Part shown: one piece after another, positions 43,641-54,459 of the stretch
How the letters are laid out: each line of letters begins with the position of its first letter
Numbering within the stretch: the stretch's first letter is position 1
NCBI GenBank assembly: GCA_030180135.1
Contig: CM058230.1
Span: forward strand, 12,835,082-12,899,081
Origin: Orychophragmus violaceus
Taxonomy: Eukaryota > Streptophyta > Magnoliopsida > Brassicales > Brassicaceae
Reading direction: 5' to 3'
Length of the DNA: 64,000 nucleotides
The notes under the pieces: generated by a model
Told to the model about the DNA's origin: nothing
Database searches by the model: none
What the model saw: only the letters and a program-made list of their open reading frames with translations
Position numbers and translations under genes: made by a program

Positions 43641-44050
43641 GCTTATCTATCTTGAACCGCAAGGGCTTGTCTCCCAGGTGGAGATCAATCAGTCCATATC
43701 TCACATCAATCACTGCTCCAGCAGTAGCTAAGAAAGATCTACCAAGTAGCAAATTATTAGCTGGCTCAATATTATACTTCAGCACTACAAAGTACGTTGG
43801 AATCAAGTTGTTTCCAACTCTAACAGGAATGTCCTCAAGAACTCCTTCTGGATACCTCTTTGATCGATCAGCTAGGATAAGAGAGATCCTAGTAGGCGGA
43901 AATCCATCATTCCTAATCTCACAGCCACAGAGTATGGGTTGAGATTCACACCAGATCCTAAACCACACAAAGAATGCTTGAATCTGTCCTTAGAGACGGA
44001 ACAGTCTAGCACAAAGACTCATGGGTCTGGAAGCTTCTCTGTAATCTGAA
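43576..44050 (-). pseudogene. Athila-type retropepsin fragment of E3
   Basis: The frame ending at 43576 matches the C-terminal half of an Athila/Gypsy aspartic protease: LADRSKRYPEGVLEDIPVRV, LLLGRSFLATAGAVIDVRYG. The upstream active-site half is only partly recognisable and in a different frame. It is the only pol-related sequence found in any of the three Athila-like elements here. Confidence 0.7.
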
Positions 44051-44065
44051 TCAGCTTCTTTTTCA

Positions 44066-44449
44066 TCACTTCATGAAATTAGCCTCGTCTAGCTCTTGTT
44101 TAGACAACTTAGGAGCCTTAGGATATGACACAGAGGGCTTGTGGACTCGTTCTGGGACTGTTGTAGGTTTCCTTGTCCACCTTGAGCTTCTCCATCGAAC
44201 AATCTGCCTCTGAGGCTCAGGTATGACATTACCTTCTTCATTGAGTTTCTGACCAAGCTCATTGCAGACATGGTTCTCCGCATTCCACAGAACACCTTCA
44301 GCATCTCGAATTAAGATCACACGGTTGAGATTGGCCATCTTAACTAGATTATGGGCTTTCCTGTTCTCTCTCTCTAGCTTTGCAAGATCTTTAACTTCAA
44401 GATTCACGAGCTCCTTATCCGGATTACTTCTTAAGTCGCGATCGGTCAT
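44066..44449 (-). pseudogene. N-terminal gag fragment of E3
   Basis: 127 codons from ATG 44449. VILIRDAEGVLWNAENHVCN corresponds to VILIRGENGVLRDQEGHICN in E4, and the end (RVHKPSVSYPKAPKLSKQEL) corresponds to the YKPPLPFPKAP region. The coiled-coil middle found in E1/E4 is missing, so this is an internal deletion joined in frame. Confidence 0.7.
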
Positions 44450-44706
44450 AAACTGTCCAATTCACGCAAGTGTGTCGATCGATGCAGGGAGAGCGTCGAT
44501 CGATGCTAATCATGAAAGTGTGTCGATCGATACTCAGGACCATGTCGATCGATGCAGTGTGATTCTAGGCATACCTGAAACGCAAGAAACACGAAAAAAT
44601 CAGTAACCAAAAACAAAAACAAAAACAAAAACAAAAACCTAGTCTAAACCCTAAGTTCAAATCTATCGAAGACTCAAAAGAATCTCTGGCAACGGCGCCA
44701 AAAACT

Positions 44707-45866
44707 TGATGCGATCAGGTTTTAATCCCTAGATCTACACTGCAAGTGCACAGGCGTGAACTAGTAGTATATAGGGTATCGAATCCACAGAGACTCTAGA
44801 TTCTTGCGATAGATTGTAAAACGTCTAATTAAGCTAGGTGAAACACTAGAAAGCAGTAAATCAGAACAGAAAGTAAATCAAGAGGTTTGGTAGGCAATCA
44901 AACAAAGTGTCAGGTCAAGGGAGTTCTCAGGAAATCAAGAACATTGGCTAATCAATCAGTCGGGATCTAATTAAGAACGGTTCTAGAACTAGAATCACAG
45001 AAGCATAAGAAACCAACTTTCGTTGCGAATATTATCTATGTCTAACAATCCTAGCAACCCAACTTTCGTTGCGAGTTCTAGAGATCCTAAACATGCATTA
45101 ATCTCAAGTTCTTTCGTTCACAATTCTCCTAAGCCAAATTTCTTTGCGAATAGTCAAATTGCTCATCTAGGTTCTTTCTAGTTAATTAATCAACCGTCGT
45201 TCCAGAAATCAACCTAACATTAATAATCTAAGTGGCCAATTCAGATTAAGCAGTAAGAATAACCCTAGATGAAGAACTAGAAATATATGAATCCCTACAG
45301 ATTTTCAACCTATAATTCCTTGAAATCCCCTGTTAGAATCCCTAAACCTAACAGGTAAACTACTCAGACATGGCAGATGAAACAAAAGACATGTTGAATA
45401 GAAAACCAGATATCATTAAACAGAAACAAGGAATATGAATTCCAAATCTCTCTTTCTGAATAGAATAAAGCGTATGAAAGCGTCTGAAAGCGTAGCCTAA
45501 ACAATGGCTTAAAAACCCTAATATAGTGATCTAAACTCGGCTGGGGCTTCTTTGTAATTATGAGAAACTTCTGGACCTTTGTGAAAATTCCACAAATCTT
45601 CATTAAACCGCCGAGAAAAGTCCATCTCGCATACGTGTCGATCGATGCACACTGTATGTCGATCGACAAAAACATCTGATATTGGCAGTGACTTCTTCTT
45701 CTCGGGCAAATGCTCCAAATAGCTCCATAATGCGCCATAACGTCCAAATCCACTCCAAACGTACTTAGACCTGTAAACACACATAATAGTACTCCAAAAG
45801 ACTCTAAAAGACTCGATAATAAAGACATATGCCATGGTTGAAAGTCCTAAAAACCATGATATTTCG
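44707..45866 (-). repeat. 5' LTR of E3
   Basis: 1,160 bp. CGATCG motif pair at about 45634-45670. Hairpin positions mirror the other LTR, and here the fourth is complete (CAACTTTCGTTG at 45013-45024, plus strand). It differs from the 3' LTR by scattered substitutions and small indels, including a roughly 20-bp segment near 45601 missing from the other copy. Confidence 0.9.
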
Positions 45867-47692
45867 GCAGTCCTATGAAGACTATTCCTTGTTCTCCTAC
45901 TCAAAGAAGAAAATTGAGCTTCGAATGTTAGTTTATGTGGACGATTTGCTTATTTGCAGCAATGATGAATAAATGCTTTCCAAGTTGAAACAATACCTCA
46001 GTCGTTGCTTCGCGATGAAATACTTGGGGCGCCTTAAATATTTTTTAGGCATTGAAGTAAGTCGCGGTAAAGAAGGCATCTTCTTATCGCAAGTACTATT
46101 TGGATACTATAGCAGAAACAGGAAACCTTGGCTTGAAGCCTGCTCAAACACCGCTTGAACAAAACCATCAACTTGCGAGTGATGAAGGACATGCGTATGC
46201 TAATCCATCGCGATACATGCGACTTATTGGACGCCTTATTTATCTAATGAACACTCGACCGGATCTGTGGTATGCTATTCACATATTTTCCTAGTTTATG
46301 CAATCTCCGAAAGAAGCAAATTGGTTGGCTGCACTTCGTGTAGTCCGGTATTTAAAGGGAACTTCGGGGCAAGGAATTTTACTTAAGTCCAATCCCGACC
46401 TCACTCTGACAATATACTGTGATGCTGATTGGGGTTCATGTCCGTTAACAAGACGATCTCTGAGTGCTTTTGTTGTTATGCTTGGTGGACCTCCTATATC
46501 ATGGAAGACTAAAAAGCAGAAAATTGTTTCGCATTCTTCGGCAGAAGCCAAATATCGATCAATGGCAGTGGCTTTGAAGGAAATCAAATGGATTCGACGA
46601 TTGGCTAAGGAGCTTGGCGCCGCGCAGCTAGTACATACGAAGTTCTTTTGCGATAGCAAAGTCGCCATATACATAGCTGCCAATCCTGTCTTTCACGAAC
46701 GCACAAAACATATTGAAAGAGATTGTCATGCAGTTCGGGATGCGGTTCAAGAAGGTCTTATTCAAACACAACATATTCATATGAAGGCACAGATCGCGGA
46801 TCTTCTAACCAAGGCCCTTGGACGCGTTCATTTCCAGGATTTAGTGTCCAAGTTGGGAGTTCAAGATCTTCACTCTCCAACTTGAGGGGAGTATTGGGCC
46901 ATAAAAGATATACTCGCATATTAGATCCATAAAGTGTTATTTAGGATATACTCAAAATGTTTAGATAACTCCTAATGGTGTTAGAAAAAGGAAGTTAGGG
47001 TTTTATTGACTCCAATCTAAACATGTATATAAAGGACCTAAAGGTCGTATGAATGAATCAAGCTTTGACAATATATTTCTTTTCAGGAGCATCTAAATCT
47101 TCATCTCTAGGAGACCAAGGAGGAGGAGCGTCGACGAATGGCAGGCAACTAAGATTTTCAACCATCTTTGGAGGACCTCGCGACGGACGAGCCGTCCATC
47201 TGGACCATGACCTAAGAAAATCAGTCTTGCCCCTAATTGACCTAGACTGAACAAGACTATCGTCTAAAGACTCAGATGCGACGAGGTCATTATCGCGAAA
47301 AGACAAGTTACAACTAAAATCTATCCTCATGTCAAAGAAGTTAAACGACTAGGAAATCACAGCTACTCGGCAAGAAAAGAGACAAGGCAAAAACAAGAAA
47401 AGAGAGAGAAATACCTTAGTAAAACGGAGCAAAGTGAAAAATTAAAAACCTAGAAAGGGTTTTTATAAAAGACAAGGGGGCAGTTATCGAGAAAACACAA
47501 TCGTTGCGACTCGTCGACTTCAATGAATGTCTTTTCACTCCTCAAAGGCGCAAACCGCTTGTGACAGAAACGTAACAGTCCAACGGTGCCAAGCAAGCCA
47601 TATAAGTCGACCAGATTTTCACCTGACTTAAATACTCAGAGAAATTCGCCGACATCGACTGGAGCCGAAGACTGACAAACTGGGGGACTAAT

Positions 47693-47952
47693 TGTTAGAT
47701 ATGGTTTTAGTACTCATTCATAAACCCATAAAAATCTTCTATGCCCATATGATCTGCCCGGCCCAAAAGATGAAGCTCGTTAAAGAGTCAACGATCTAAA
47801 AGATTTTTGACTATTTTTGCTATAAATAAAGCATTGGTTTTTTATAATTAGGGATCTTGTATTTTGTGAAGCTCTGAACTACACTTATAAAATGATGAGC
47901 TTTAATAACTTTGAAAGAAATCATCAATTGAACACTTCTCTCTTCGTCTATC
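47693..47952 (+). repeat. LTR of the second Tat-like remnant
   Basis: Begins TGTTAGATATGG directly after a purine tract. A TATA-like GCTATAAATAAAG lies near 47820. The end is placed at CTATCA (47952) but is uncertain, since no 5' LTR copy is available for comparison. Confidence 0.5.
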
Positions 47953-48560
47953 ATGTTCATTTATCGGCATGTGTCTAATTATGAACACTAGAAAGTTTTC
48001 GACTCTATCTTTCATTTCTGTCAACTTGTTTCTTTGGATCATTTTGACCCCTAATTCTGACAATTTTTTAATGAGTCTAAATTCGCAACAACAAATGCTA
48101 TATTTCGTTTAATGATATTTCCTCGTTAAAAAAAATAAAATGGTATTATGAGCTGTGCGTTTCAAACAAAATGTGAATATCATTGAATCTCTATAAATTT
48201 ATACTCAATAAGCTAATGATTAAAATCGTCTTAGTCTATAGTTTAGTCATTGTCAAGTGTGAGTTGTACCGGAATAAATTAGAGTATAATCCATATCCAC
48301 TTTCTATAAATTACTGATATTGCATTTAAAAATATTAGGGTTGTTTGTTAATATTTTTAATAATTTATATTAACGGAACTACGACATATATTTTTTTCTT
48401 TTTGGTTTTCTGATAGCAACGGGAATCAAATGTAGTCCTTTTCAAGTTTAGTATATTCCATCGTTTAAAGTTTTAAACCAATTAGAAAATAAACGAAACC
48501 TTTAATTTTAATATTCCGCTTGGAAAATTATTCCCAGTTGAAAGAATCTTTTATCTAATA
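47953..48560. other. AT-rich sequence between the Tat-like LTR and the Helitron
   Basis: No gene or bounded element was recognised. It may include the true end of the preceding LTR. Confidence 0.35.
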
Positions 48561-49121
48561 CTAGAAGAGAACCCGCGCAAATGCGCGGATATTGCTTAAA
48601 TTTGTAGATATTTTATGAGTTAATTATCATTTATTTTATTTTATTTCTTAAGTTCTTATATTTTTTATATTTTGTTTTTTTATTGTCATTGTATCTCATT
48701 TTATAATATTTTTTCTAATCTTAATAATTATTATTTTATTATTTTATTATTTATATTATTTTGTTCTATGGTTTTTTCTTTTAAATTTCAATTATTATAA
48801 ACTTTTAATAATGTTATTTTTACTTCTATATGATATTTTACTTATATTAAAATTTATTTATTTTTATTTATTTATTGCATAAAAATTAGAAGTTGTATTT
48901 AAAATTTATAATATTTATATATTTATAAGATTCTAAATTAAATTTAAATTTAGATTTATGTTTTAATTTTAACTAATTACATTTAAATAAATAATTTTAG
49001 ATTAAATAGTATATGTATTTTTAATTTAGTTGATGATGTAGAAACTTTTAGTTTAAATTGACCAATCAAGGGGGGCTGATGTGTCAACTTGAGAAAACCC
49101 CCTTTTTCATTATATATAGGA
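48561..49121 (-). mobile_element. Small non-autonomous Helitron
   Basis: Read on the minus strand, it starts TCCTATATATAATG after an A and ends with a GC-rich hairpin CCGCGCA-TT-TGCGCGG (plus strand 48573-48588) followed by GTTCTCTTCTAG and then a host T. A 5' TC, a 3' hairpin about 11 bp before CTAG, and insertion between A and T without duplication are the Helitron signature. It is 561 bp, strongly AT-rich inside, with no Rep/helicase. Confidence 0.75.
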
Positions 49122-49278
49122 TACCTTTTCGAAACATTCCTTTCTAAATTCTCTCTTAAAAATTAAAACAGATCATACTATAAAATATTATATTTTTCTA
49201 AGGCTGTAAATAGTTATGATTATTATAATGAGTGAAATAAAATTAAATATAATAGAATAGAACTAAATAAAATAGGAA
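49122..49278. other. Short spacer
   Basis: AT-rich, nothing recognised. Confidence 0.4.
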
Positions 49279-52200
49279 AACAATTTTTTTTCTTTCTTTA
49301 CTTTTTTGTCATCTGAAAATTTTATTAACACCAAGAAGAAGACTATACAGGAGAGTAACTATTGAAAACAAAGTTATGTATCGAAGTGTGAAACAAGAAT
49401 CACTTTTCAATGCCAAAAAATAACTTTGAGTCCAAGCAGAGGAGAATTGCCATAACCCAAAAAACACTACTCAGCAACACCATTGCAGTCTTCTTCCACC
49501 AAAGGTTAGTTGAAGCCAACGAGGACAACCCAAAGCTACATAAGAGTGAATCCGGTTCCCATCGATAACACTTTGAGCAATCAGGTGGGCACATCGATTA
49601 GAAGAGGCACTAGACCAAACAAGCTTCCATTGTCCTAGCTGATGTAAACATCGTTTGATCTCTGCCGCCTGATATAAGAAGTTAGGCCAGGCTTGGGGAC
49701 GTTCAATCACTCCTATCAGTTCAGGACATTCCAAGGCAAAATGACACGATTCAGCTGATGGCTGCCGATACTATTGATCGCCCACAATAAACCTTGAAAT
49801 TTCGCCTCCAAAGCCGACGAAATTCCACCCAGAGCACGTCTGCTATGTAAGATTGGTTGACCTCGACTGTTTATCAAGAGCCAGGCACAACCAACAATCT
49901 TATGTTTCCTATCCCACACTACTCTTATATCACATATTAACCAAGTATCAGAAGGTGAACCCACCTTTCCCTAACCCTTTCGCTGCATCTTGAATCTACA
50001 TCCGCCATCTGAGCATTACAGGAATGAGTTAAACCCCAAAGCTATACCTCTTCCTTCACTTGCTTAACAATTTCCAACGGTGAAACTACCTTCCCTTCAA
50101 ACAAAAATTTATTTCTATTCTTCCAGAGACACCATAACACCCATGAAAAACTCCGGCGCACCTCTAAAGGTACATTCACATTGTCAGTTGTCACAAGCAG
50201 ATAATGACAGTTGGAGAAAAGAGGACCTGACTTAAAGCCCAACTCCGGGATTGGAAAATCACTGAGTGCCCAAACTTGTCTAGCTACAGAACAATAGAAT
50301 AAGACATGGGCTATAGATTCTCCTTCTGCTCCACAAAGCTGACAACGGGAGTCAATCTTGATCCCGCGTTTTGCAAGAGCATCCACCACCGGTAAAGCAC
50401 CACATAATGCCCTCCATAAAAAATATTTCACTTTGGGATCCACATCCACATCCAAAGTCCAAATCCGCTCTTTCAAGATATTAATGGAAGGAAACATTGT
50501 ATTTTCACGAATGAGATCATGTCGATGAACTTGACCAGCTAACCAGTAGCCTGACCTCACTGAGTAAGCACTACTTTTATTGTGCAACCACTTCCAAAAA
50601 TCATCTTGAGATACTACAGGATGCGTCTGCAGTATAAGCTTCACATCGCGTGGATGAAATAAGTGATCCAAATACTGATGATTCCAACCACGAGAAGCTA
50701 TCCACCAAATCACTCACCCGAAAACTTAAATCAATGAAGGATGATTTAATCCAAGGAACATGTAACTTCCCATTCTCCACAAACCAAGGATCCATCCAAA
50801 CCCAAAACGATTTACCATTACCCACTGATTTCCTCAACCCCTTAACTAGGAGATACCGACCATGCAAAATACTGTGCCATCCAAAAGAAGGACGAGAACC
50901 AAGAGCCGCATCCAAAACAGAACCATCAGGAAAATAGTGACTCTTATAAAAGCAAGCAAAGAGGCTATGTGGGGCTTGAATCATCCACCAAGACTGTTTG
51001 GCTAAAAGAGCCTGATTGAAGCAAGCTATATCTTTAAACCTCATCCCACCTTGCGCTTTAGAAAGACACAACTTCTCCCAGCTAATCCAGTAAATTTTCT
51101 TGTGGTGTTCTAGAGAATCCCACCAAAAACTAGTCATGGCACTTGATAAGTTAGCACAAGTAATTTTAGGAAGTCTGAAACACGACATTGCATATAGAGG
51201 CATCCCTATGGCCACTGACTTTAACAAGACTTCTTTGCCACCCAAGGATAGTAATCTATCATACCATCCTGAAAATCGATACTTCATTCTCTTTGATAAA
51301 ACTCAGCAATTGGACCTTAGAACCGCTGAAACATTCAGGGAGCCCAAGATAAGTCCTTGCACCGCCAGTATTAAAGATTCCAAAAGTTATTTGAATCACC
51401 TGTTTATTGGCAGGCTTCACAAGAGAACCAAAAGTCAAAGAAGATTTGGAAACATTATCCAATTGCCCAGTAGCCTTGCAATATCGATCGAGAATGCCTT
51501 TCAATACTAAGCTTTGATCCACAGTAGCACGACAAAGAAACAAGCTGTCATCAGCATAAAGAAGATGATGAATCACTGGACCGTTACTAGAAAACTGCAC
51601 CCCATGTAAAGATCCTTCTTGCTCCGCCAAATTTAAGAGATGAGTGAGACCTTCTGAACACAATGCAAAGAGAAAGGGGAAATGGGTCCCCCTGTCTAAT
51701 CCCACAATGAGGCACTATCAAGCCATAAGGTTGATCATTCACAAGGACAGAATAGGTGACTGAAGTAACGCAAAACATGATCCATCCAATCCATTTACTG
51801 TGAAATCCTAAAGCAGATAGCAAAGCTCGAAGATAACTCCACTCTACCCGATCATAGGCTTTGGACATATCAGATTTCAAGGCCATAAAATTCTTAGATA
51901 ATCATCAACTGTATTCAACCCATGAATGATCTCATGAGCTATTAAAATGTTATCTGAGATGAGGCGCTCTGAAACAAATGCAAATTGAGTTGGCGAAACT
52001 AACACTGAAAGAAGAGGCTTCAGTCTGCCAACTAAAATCTTCGACACAATCTTATACATCACTGAACATAAGCTAATCGGCCTTAAATCCACCATACGCA
52101 TAGCATCAACAGTCTTCGGAATAAGACATAGTAACGTATAGTTCTATTCAACCGGGAACACGCTAGAAGAAAAGAAGTTTTGAACTTCTTGAACCACCTG

Positions 52201-53622
52201 ATCACCAACTACCGCCCAATATTTTTGAAAAAAAGATGCCAGTAAAACCGTCCATACCAGGAGCACTAGAAGCCTTGATTGCAAAGACTGCAGCCTTAAC
52301 TTCATCTGATGACACCTCTAGAATCAGATCCTCATTCATTTCAGCAGATACCCGAGGAAAAAAATTACGAAAGAAACCAATGAAGTCATCTGGATTTGAG
52401 GACTGAAAAAACTTCCAAAAATAGGCTGACGCAACTTCTTCCTTAGACGCTTCAGCCTGAAAGGTAATTCCAGAATAATCAACCAATTTAACCAAGAACT
52501 TCTTACCTCGATTAGATTTAACTAAGGCATGGAAGAATTTGGTGTTTTGGTCCCCTTCTTTAATCTTCTTCTCATGACATTTTTGCCATCAATATCTTTC
52601 TTCTTCCTTGGAGGCCTCACATAATTGCTTTTTCAGACTGAAAATCCTGGAAACAGAGGGGGCATGTAAGGATTGATGAAATTCAAGCTCACGCTTCAGC
52701 TGCACAATCCTATCACAAGAATTGAGATTATTCTCTTTTTTTCAGCGACTAAGGGCTCTGCGACAATGAATTAGCTTAACCAAAACAGAGCCATTGTTGT
52801 TGATATGTCTGTTCTCCCAAGCTTTGCGAATTGTCTCTATAACCAGAGGTTTGTCCAGAAACCTTTTATCAAACTTAAAATTACCTCTATACACATCTTT
52901 TGAGCCTAAAAACCGAACCAGAACTGGCCGTGATCCGACCCCGCTTTTCCAAAAAGTGTTGAGTAGAAAGTGGAAAGCATTTAAGCCATTCATGATTCCC
53001 AAAACTTCGATCCAGCCTGCTTTGAATCCAATGATTACCACGCATCCCACCCCACGTTAAGCAATTTCTTTTGCTAGGAAGTTCCAGCATTCCACACATA
53101 TTCAACATATTTTGAAAAGGAACAAAATATGAATCACATCTACGCGGACCTCCAATTTTTTCACCATTGTGCAAAATAGCATTGAAATCCCCTATAATAC
53201 ACCAAGCTTTTTTTCTATTTACACCGATACGCATCAATCGTTCCCAAACTACATCCCTTTGCGTTACATCAGGATCACCATATATACATGAAAGAAAAAA
53301 GGAAACAGATCCAAACCGAACACTGAGATCAATGAGATTCTTATCCAAAAACAGAACATCCAAATCAACACTATGCTTCCGAAAAAGAGCCAGACCCCCA
53401 CTCAAACTGCGAGGATTCACCGTAAGAACTCTCTCATATCCCAGCCATTCCTGTAAGTCCACCAAAACATTTCTACAGTGCTTGATCTCCATAAGAAACA
53501 AGAGCTCATGGAAGTGCTCACGACGCAGTTCCTTGAGTCTGGGTGGATTAAAAGGTAATCGCCAAAGTTTATGGGAGCGTAGTGTGTAGACGGGACCTAA
53601 GCGACTGCCTAGAACAATTTTT
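49279..53622 (-). mobile_element. 5'-truncated LINE (non-LTR retrotransposon)
   Basis: A T-rich stretch at 49284-49307 is the complement of the 3' poly-A. A candidate target duplication AACAATTTTT occurs at 49279-49288 and 53613-53622, but it is low in complexity and so only suggestive. The element carries endonuclease, reverse transcriptase, zf-RVT and RNase H regions in the usual order of plant L1-type elements. ORF1 is missing, as expected for 5' truncation. Confidence 0.85.
49450..53560 (-). pseudogene. LINE ORF2, broken by frameshifts
   Basis: In transcription order: apurinic endonuclease part at 53501-52887 (LSCIYGDPDVTQRD, IIGDFNAILHNGEKIGG); the segment before the reverse transcriptase at 52495-52202 (SSAPGMDGFTG); the reverse transcriptase core at 52101-51259 (DLRPISLCSVMYKIVSKIL, KSDMSKAYDRVEWSYL, GIRQGDPFPLS, LLYADDSLFLC); the connection region at 51287-50601; a zf-RVT cysteine motif at about 50350 (CQLCGAEGESIAHVLFYC); and an RNase H-like domain at 49964-49471. 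The frame changes at least five times, so no functional enzyme is possible. Catalytic YADD remains readable. Confidence 0.88.
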
Positions 53623-53935
53623 AGAACTAGTTATTTTAAAAATTGAAGCTTTAAAATAATATTAATTCTATTTTTTTGGCATTGTTATTGTTTGGGAAAA
53701 ATGGCTTTTAAATCTCCAACTTTTCCAGAAACGCCAAAAAAGCTTGTCAAAAATCGTGGTATAAAAAATGCTCGAACTTTTGTTGACTTTTCTATAAACT
53801 CAAAACTTTGTGTTGACAAAGCCGAATTAAACTCGCCGTTAACTTCATTAACGATATAGATTAACAAAGTTAAGCACCGTTACTCTTTTCGTTAACTTGA
53901 AAACGACGTCATATAAAAAAAACTCGAACGAGATG

Positions 53936-53991
53936 GAGACTCGAACCCTGGATCTCTGGGGTCATAAAGGAAGGGTTTAGCCACTGTGCCA
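53936..53991 (-). other. tRNA-like module, outer left arm
   Basis: On the minus strand TGGCACAGTGG (53991-53981) resembles a pol III A box, and GGTTCGAGTCTC (53947-53936), about 45 nt on, is a near-perfect B box. The intervening sequence does not fold into a clear tRNA, so this is a pol III promoter-like relic rather than a tRNA gene. Confidence 0.5.
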
Positions 53992-54070
53992 CTATCACTC
54001 CTCAAACATATAGCGCCAACTAATTCATATAGCACGAAAAATTAAGCGTGTATATTTAAAAAAACGAAAA

Positions 54071-54123
54071 GGAGGCTTGAACTCCATATCTTTTCATAAA
54101 GGACACATTAAGCCATTGTGCCA
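54071..54123 (-). other. tRNA-like module, inner left arm
   Basis: On the minus strand TGGCACAATGG (54123-54113) is followed by GGAGTTCAAGCCTCC (54085-54071), a diverged version of the outer module. It pairs with the module at 54382-54437 in the other arm. Confidence 0.45.
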
Positions 54124-54381
54124 CCTCCACTCGTCTAACATACAGTGGAGCCAAATTTATATAACCCGACAATTTTAACGTTTTATTAATCAACAAGAAG
54201 AAATACATAAAGATTTTACTCGAAATATGGCAGAAATCGAGAGAGAACAAGGTGAAATTTCTAAATCGATTTTGAACTTAGGATTTTATGAGGAGGAAAC
54301 ACGATTTAGTTTTCCTTATGTTATAACGCAGATTGTCGGGTTATATAAATTTGGCTCCACTTTATGTTAGACGATTGGATG

Positions 54382-54437
54382 TGGCACAATGGTTGAATGT
54401 GTCCTTTATGACCAAGAGATCTGGAGTTCAAGCCTCC
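54382..54437 (+). other. tRNA-like module, inner right arm
   Basis: TGGCACAATGG (54382-54392) and GGAGTTCAAGCCTCC (54423-54437). It is the inverted-repeat partner of the inner left module, with the spacing conserved. Confidence 0.45.
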
Positions 54438-54459
54438 TTCCGTTTTTTAAATATACACG

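Larger units (their letters stand above)
40271..45866 (-). mobile_element. Athila-like LTR retrotransposon E3, internally deleted
   Basis: It lies within the reverse transcriptase of the Copia element, with the perfect duplication GCAGT (40266-40270 and 45867-45871). The 3' LTR is 40271-41404 and the 5' LTR is 44707-45866 (minus-strand orientation). The terminal bases at 45866 are decayed (TTTCG instead of ATATCA on the plus strand). Primer site 44683-44700 reads TGGCGCCGTTGCCAGAGA on the minus strand, a tRNA-Asp type with changes at its distal end. The internal region is only about 3.3 kb: gag N-terminal piece, protease piece, a tandem duplication and the 3' non-coding region. Reverse transcriptase, integrase and the ORF-1-type ORF are absent. 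Confidence 0.9.
36938..46885 (+). pseudogene. Gag-pol of the interrupted Copia, broken
   Basis: Gag starts at 36938 (MAGESGTKTDEVAV) and is frameshifted near 37110 beside an A run. A zinc knuckle (CSHCGKTGHDKQGC) is near 37735. Protease is at about 38040 with DSCASHHMTG in place of the usual DSGAS. Integrase covers about 38400-39180 (VRSDNGTEFMVFS, TPQQNGRVERKHR). Reverse transcriptase runs 39670-40270 up to E3 and resumes at 45872, with YVDDLLIC soon after, then stops and shifts again. RNase H lies at 46298-46885 (DADWGSCPLTRRS, HERTKHIERDCHAVRD). It carries at least three frame breaks in addition to the insertion. Confidence 0.85.
36696..47085 (+). mobile_element. Broken Copia element interrupted by Athila-like E3
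   Basis: LTRs at 36696-36892 (197 bp) and 46895-47085 (191 bp) both start TGGGCCATAAAAG and end TTCTTTTCA. The primer site TGGTATCAGAGC follows the 5' LTR directly, and a TTGAGGGGAGTAT tract precedes the 3' LTR. The flanks are CATAT at the left and GGAGC at the right, so no target duplication is seen, suggesting that one edge has been altered. Without the nested element it is about 4.8 kb. Coding remnants are described separately. Confidence 0.88.
36642..47330 (-). pseudogene. Antisense ORF of the second Tat-like remnant, split by the nested Copia
   Basis: A minus-strand frame starts at ATG 47330 (MRIDFSCNLSFRDNDLV), contains a basic Trp/Arg/Pro patch (SWSRWTARPSRGPPKM) and runs into the Copia LTR at about 47086 after DEDLDAP. 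On the other side of the insertion, 36695-36642 continues as an acidic tail (EGHDGDDEESLEDEYL) with a stop. Upstream are a TATA-like TTTATAAAA (complement of 47461-47469) and, about 50 bp later, a donor-like ACTAAG|GTATT (GT at 47414-47413). Function unknown. The joining across the insertion is inference, as no target duplication confirms it. Confidence 0.45.
36590..47952 (+). mobile_element. Second Tat-like Gypsy remnant (3' end), split by a Copia element
   Basis: The outer layer of a three-deep nest. The left piece is about 36590-36695. The right piece is 47086-47692, then an LTR from 47693. It contains an antisense ORF, a purine tract (CTGGGGGACT at 47680-47689) directly before the LTR, and the same layout as the remnant at 5130-15765. 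No pol domain or 5' LTR is visible. The outer boundaries are approximate and the lineage assignment is inferred from layout. Confidence 0.5.

Noticed and set aside
36691..47090. Target duplication for the interrupted Copia
   Set aside because: Flanking pentamers CATAT and GGAGC do not match, and shifting the border by a few bases does not help.
49279..49288. Firm LINE target duplication AACAATTTTT
   Set aside because: Kept only as a candidate, since the repeat is low in complexity and overlaps the poly-T tract.
51100..51510. Plus-strand frames opposite the LINE (also 50650-50937, 52794-53060, 53167-53589)
   Set aside because: Antisense shadows of LINE ORF2, whose domains read clearly on the minus strand.
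53936..53991. Genuine tRNA gene in the inverted-repeat arm
   Set aside because: The sequence between the boxes does not give paired anticodon and acceptor stems; only promoter-like boxes are preserved.
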